Shown one piece after another: positions 61,256 through 64,000 of a stretch of 64,000 bases of DNA. The position numbers and the translations under genes were made by a program. The notes under the pieces were generated by a model. The model saw nothing but the letters and a program-made list of their open reading frames with translations. It was not told the origin of the DNA and ran no database searches. This DNA is from Hellea sp. (lineage in GTDB: Bacteria; Pseudomonadota; Alphaproteobacteria; Caulobacterales; Maricaulaceae). Position 1 is the stretch's first letter; each line of letters starts with the position of its first letter. The stretch lies in the NCBI GenBank assembly GCA_020629545.1, contig JAHDDC010000015.1, forward strand, positions 1 to 64,000. The letters run 5' to 3'.

Positions 61256-63358
61256 ATGGCTGAATTTCTGTTTGAAATCTTCTGTGAAGAAATCCCGGCG
61301 CGCATGCAAAAGCGCGCGGGTGAAGATTTGCGAAATCTGTTGGTGGCAGGTCTTGGGAAAGCCGGGCTTACGATTGATAAGGCCCATCACTGGGCGGGGC
61401 CGCGGCGTTTAGGATTTACGGCAGATATCCCGCTGAAGAGTCCCGATATATCGGATGAGCGCAAAGGACCGCGTGTTGGTGCACCAGAGCAGGCCTTGGC
61501 GGGTTTCATGAAAGCCGCGGGTTTGACTGATATTGCTCAGGCCGAAATTCGCGAGGATAAAAAAGGTCAATTTTACGTCGCCAAAATAGAAAAGCCCGGT
61601 AAGGCTTCGGCGGAGATTATTTCCGCAATCATTCCTGATTTAATGAACAATTTTCCGTGGCCTAAATCGATGAAGTCCGGATCCGAGACATTTCGATGGG
61701 TTCGGCCCTTGCAAAGTATTATTTGTCTTTTGGATGGTGAAATCGTTCCTGTCGAGGCCGGAGGTCAGATCGCCGGGAACATAACCGAAGGTCATCGTCA
61801 GCATGGTCGTGGTCCGTTTAAAGTCAGTTCTTTTGCTGAGTACAAGAAACACCTTGAAGGCAAAGGCCATGTTCTGCTTGATATGGATGTTCGAAAAGAC
61901 AAAATCGCTGTGGATGCGAGGGCGCTTTGCCAAAAGGCTGGACTCGAACTTGTCGAAGACGAAGGTTTGCTAAACGAAGTCGCCGGTCTAGCCGAATGGC
62001 CTGTGGTCATTCTAGGTGATATGGACCCGTCTTTTCTGGAGCTTCCTGGTGAGGTCATTCGCCTATCCATGCGGGATCACCAAAAATATTTCGCTGTTAG
62101 AGATCCCAAGACCGGTGAGCTCGCACCGCATTTTATCGTTGTAGCCAATCAGATTGCACCAGATGGCGGGAAAGCGATTGCAGCTGGGAATAGCCGCGTA
62201 TTATCTGCGCGTTTATCTGATGGCCAATTTTTCCAAAGCGAAGACGCGAAGAAAAAATTGATCGAGTATTACGAAAAGCTCGATACGGTTGTGTTTCATA
62301 AGAAGCTAGGTTCGATCAAAGATAAAGCTGAGCGGATCGCAGCTTTATCCCGGGAACTTGCCCCAAAGCTGGGCGCGGATGCTGAAAAGGCCGAGTTGGC
62401 CGCGAAACTGTCTAAATGTGATCTTGTGACCCAAACGGTGATCGAGTTCACATCCTTGCAGGGGCAAATTGGACGTTTAATGTTTGAACGCGAGGGAGGC
62501 GATACCGATATAGCTCTTGCCATTGAAGATCATTACCGTCCGCAAGGGCCGTCAGATTCAGTCCCCGCATCGCCACTGTCGATGAGCACGGCGCTCGCCG
62601 ACAAAATTGATACATTGGTGGGATTTTGGGCGATCGATGAACGGCCGACAGGATCAAAAGATCCCTATGGTCTTCGCCGCGCGGCGCTAGGGTTTGTCCG
62701 GATCATTCTGGACAATAAACTCCGCCTCGATCTGTCTTCCGAACTGCTCAAGGGCTGGGCTGTGATGGAAATGGAAAATATCGGGGATGGGGAAACCGGA
62801 CGATTGTCTGATGGTACAATTAGTGGTGATGAAAAGTCGGCGCTTGATAACCTCCTTGGCTTTATCATTGATCGTCTCAAAGTTCATTTGCGAGAGCAAG
62901 GCGTGCGGCACGATTTAATCGATGCTGTTTTCGCGCTGGGTGAAGATGATCTGGTGGCTATTGTTAACCGGGTAGAGGCTTTGCAAGCATTCCTGTCAAC
63001 CGAGGATGGTTCGAATCTACTGGCTGGGTATAAGCGCGCCGCTAATATTCTTAAGGCTGAGTCCAAAAAAGGTGCATTGCCGGATGGTTCGCCCCATAAA
63101 GGGACACAAGCCGAAGAGACGGCTCTTTATGAGGCACTAAGTCGCGCCAAGACAAAGATTGATACAGCGCTTGCACGAGAAGCCTATTCAGATGCTATGG
63201 CAGCGCTGTCAACGCTCCGAACACCTATCGATAAATTCTTCGATGAGGTGACAGTTAACGATTCGGATCCCGTAAAAAGAGAGAATCGCCTTAGACTTTT
63301 GAAAGAAATTCGTGATACGTCGGGTCGTATCGCTGAATTCTCTGCGATCGAAGGTTAA
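61256..63358 (+). CDS. glyS: Glycyl-tRNA synthetase beta chain
   Basis: 700-aa beta subunit, needed for tRNA binding. M-A-E-F-L-F-E-I-F-C-E-E-I-P-A-R start, H-W-A-G-P-R-R-L near residue 43, L-P-G-E-V-I-R-L-S-M-R-D-H-Q-K-Y near residue 262 and the C-terminal anticodon-binding DALR-like region. I chose ATG 61256, with GGAGG upstream, over the earlier ORF start that overlaps glyQ. Confidence 0.96.
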   Translation: MAEFLFEIFCEEIPARMQKRAGEDLRNLLVAGLGKAGLTIDKAHHWAGPRRLGFTADIPLKSPDISDERKGPRVGAPEQALAGFMKAAGLTDIAQAEIREDKKGQFYVAKIEKPGKASAEIISAIIPDLMNNFPWPKSMKSGSETFRWVRPLQSIICLLDGEIVPVEAGGQIAGNITEGHRQHGRGPFKVSSFAEYKKHLEGKGHVLLDMDVRKDKIAVDARALCQKAGLELVEDEGLLNEVAGLAEWPVVILGDMDPSFLELPGEVIRLSMRDHQKYFAVRDPKTGELAPHFIVVANQIAPDGGKAIAAGNSRVLSARLSDGQFFQSEDAKKKLIEYYEKLDTVVFHKKLGSIKDKAERIAALSRELAPKLGADAEKAELAAKLSKCDLVTQTVIEFTSLQGQIGRLMFEREGGDTDIALAIEDHYRPQGPSDSVPASPLSMSTALADKIDTLVGFWAIDERPTGSKDPYGLRRAALGFVRIILDNKLRLDLSSELLKGWAVMEMENIGDGETGRLSDGTISGDEKSALDNLLGFIIDRLKVHLREQGVRHDLIDAVFALGEDDLVAIVNRVEALQAFLSTEDGSNLLAGYKRAANILKAESKKGALPDGSPHKGTQAEETALYEALSRAKTKIDTALAREAYSDAMAALSTLRTPIDKFFDEVTVNDSDPVKRENRLRLLKEIRDTSGRIAEFSAIEG

Positions 63359-63375
63359 TTTTTTAAGGCGATCAC

Positions 63376-64000
63376 ATGGCAAAATGGGTCTATGCGTTTG
63401 GCGGCGGTAGCGCTGACGGCGATACTTCCATGAAAAACCTCTTAGGAGGCAAAGGCGCTAATTTGGCCGAAATGGCCTCTTTGGGATTACCGGTTCCGCC
63501 TGGCTTCACCATGACTACGGATGTCTGCACGTCTTATTATGATAATGGCGAAACTTATCCGGGTGATTTATCAGATCAGGTCGAAAAGGGCCTTGGCCAG
63601 ATTGAGGCCCTGACTGGGAAAAAATTTGGAGACGCGAACAATCCTCTGCTTGTTTCAGTTCGATCCGGCGCGCGGGCCTCTATGCCCGGCATGATGGATA
63701 CTGTTCTAAATCTGGGCCTTAATGATGAAACTGTCGAAGGTTTGGCAAATTTATCGGGTGATCGCAGATTTGCACTCGATAGTTATCGCCGCTTCATCAC
63801 TATGTATGCCGACGTCGTTATGGGTGTGCATCATCATACATTTGATGACATTCTAGAGCAGCACAAAGATAATCAGGGCTTTATGCTCGACACAGAATTA
63901 TCGGCTGATGACTGGGCTAAATTGATTGAAGAATATAAACATGCGGTCCGTCAAGAACTGGGTCGCGAGTTCCCGCAAGATCCCAAGGATCAGCTTTGGG
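63376..64000 (+). CDS. ppdK: Pyruvate phosphate dikinase, 3' end outside window
   Basis: First ~208 residues of PPDK, which interconverts pyruvate/ATP/Pi and phosphoenolpyruvate/AMP/PPi. [24 protein letters not shown] (ATP-grasp loop near residue 22), P-P-G-F-T and [21 protein letters not shown] near residues 94-114 are characteristic. Start ATG 63376 follows AAGG; glyS ends 17 bases upstream. Confidence 0.95.
   Translation, partial: MAKWVYAFGGGSADGDTSMKNLLGGKGANLAEMASLGLPVPPGFTMTTDVCTSYYDNGETYPGDLSDQVEKGLGQIEALTGKKFGDANNPLLVSVRSGARASMPGMMDTVLNLGLNDETVEGLANLSGDRRFALDSYRRFITMYADVVMGVHHHTFDDILEQHKDNQGFMLDTELSADDWAKLIEEYKHAVRQELGREFPQDPKDQLW

Noticed and set aside
1-64000. tRNA, rRNA, CRISPR arrays, intact insertion sequences
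   Set aside because: No cloverleaf-like sequences in the gaps, no regular spaced repeats and no transposase with flanking inverted repeats were seen by eye; tRNAscan-SE, CRISPR and IS searches would be decisive.

Overview
The window is chromosomal DNA of a Gram-negative alphaproteobacterium. Evidence for this is the two-subunit glycyl-tRNA synthetase (glyQ/glyS) followed by pyruvate phosphate dikinase, an MEP-pathway ispE, ETF-ubiquinone oxidoreductase, many acyl-CoA catabolic genes, an argH/TlpA head-to-head pair and lipoprotein signal peptides. The gene order and medium GC content suggest a marine member of the Hyphomonadaceae/Maricaulales type, but that is inference. Most of the window is dense and host-like in composition. 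Three AT-rich accessory stretches interrupt it: about 3.06-5.42 kb, 10.5-18.0 kb and 37.4-39.1 kb. The first and third each sit beside a broken housekeeping gene (an rtcA tail and a nitroreductase tail).

Layout. 1-2.7 kb: an EamA transporter (cut by the window edge) and an amidohydrolase lipoprotein. 2.7-5.4 kb: rtcA remnant, a trypsin-like lipoprotein and gene debris. 5.4-10.4 kb: acyl-CoA synthetase and SDR facing a GPH-type symporter plus class I-like HMG-CoA reductase operon. 10.5-18.0 kb: an Rhs/YD-repeat polymorphic-toxin locus. It has a 1574-residue secreted Rhs protein with a nuclease-like tip and adjacent putative immunity gene, then an orphan Rhs tip carrying a HINT protease and a GIY-YIG-like toxin followed by a RraB-family gene. 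The two tips share a 286-bp nearly identical core. 18-36.4 kb: a large acyl-CoA/isoprenoid catabolic region built around an Atu-like module (AtuA, a biotin-dependent acyl-CoA carboxylase alpha/beta pair, enoyl-CoA hydratase, TetR), with three acyl-CoA dehydrogenases, MaoC hydratase, thioesterase, Fe-alcohol dehydrogenase, quinone oxidoreductase and phytanoyl-CoA-dioxygenase-like protein. 37.1-39.2 kb: nitroreductase pseudogene and three small unknown genes. 39.2-43.6 kb: thiolase, MFE-2-type SDR, and a gamma-butyrobetaine/trimethyllysine hydroxylase-like oxygenase divergent from a threonine-aldolase-like gene. 43.6-53.6 kb: argH, a TlpA-like lipoprotein, a Tag-like glycosylase, rnhB, small envelope proteins, two TIGR04282/04283-type glycosyltransferases, a VIM-like subclass B1 metallo-beta-lactamase, a UDG and a RimK-type ligase. 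53.7-64 kb: ETF-QO, TPR lipoprotein, ispE, a WecA/MraY-like transferase, polyprenyl synthase, glyQS and the start of ppdK.

How it fits together. The 18-36 kb genes would activate, dehydrogenate, carboxylate, hydrate and cleave branched (isoprenoid-like) acyl-CoAs. The electrons from the acyl-CoA dehydrogenases reach quinone through ETF-QO, also in the window. A 22-bp dyad-containing site is shared (17 of 22 positions) between the atu/tetR divergent promoter and the promoter of the paired acyl-CoA dehydrogenases, which suggests one TetR regulon. The most unusual items are the orphan HINT/GIY-YIG Rhs cassette with its RraB-like partner, the HMG-CoA reductase in a genome that also has ispE, the chromosomal VIM-like lactamase lipoprotein, and the oxygenase/aldolase pair that could belong to carnitine-type metabolism. 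No tRNA, rRNA, CRISPR array or intact insertion sequence was recognised.
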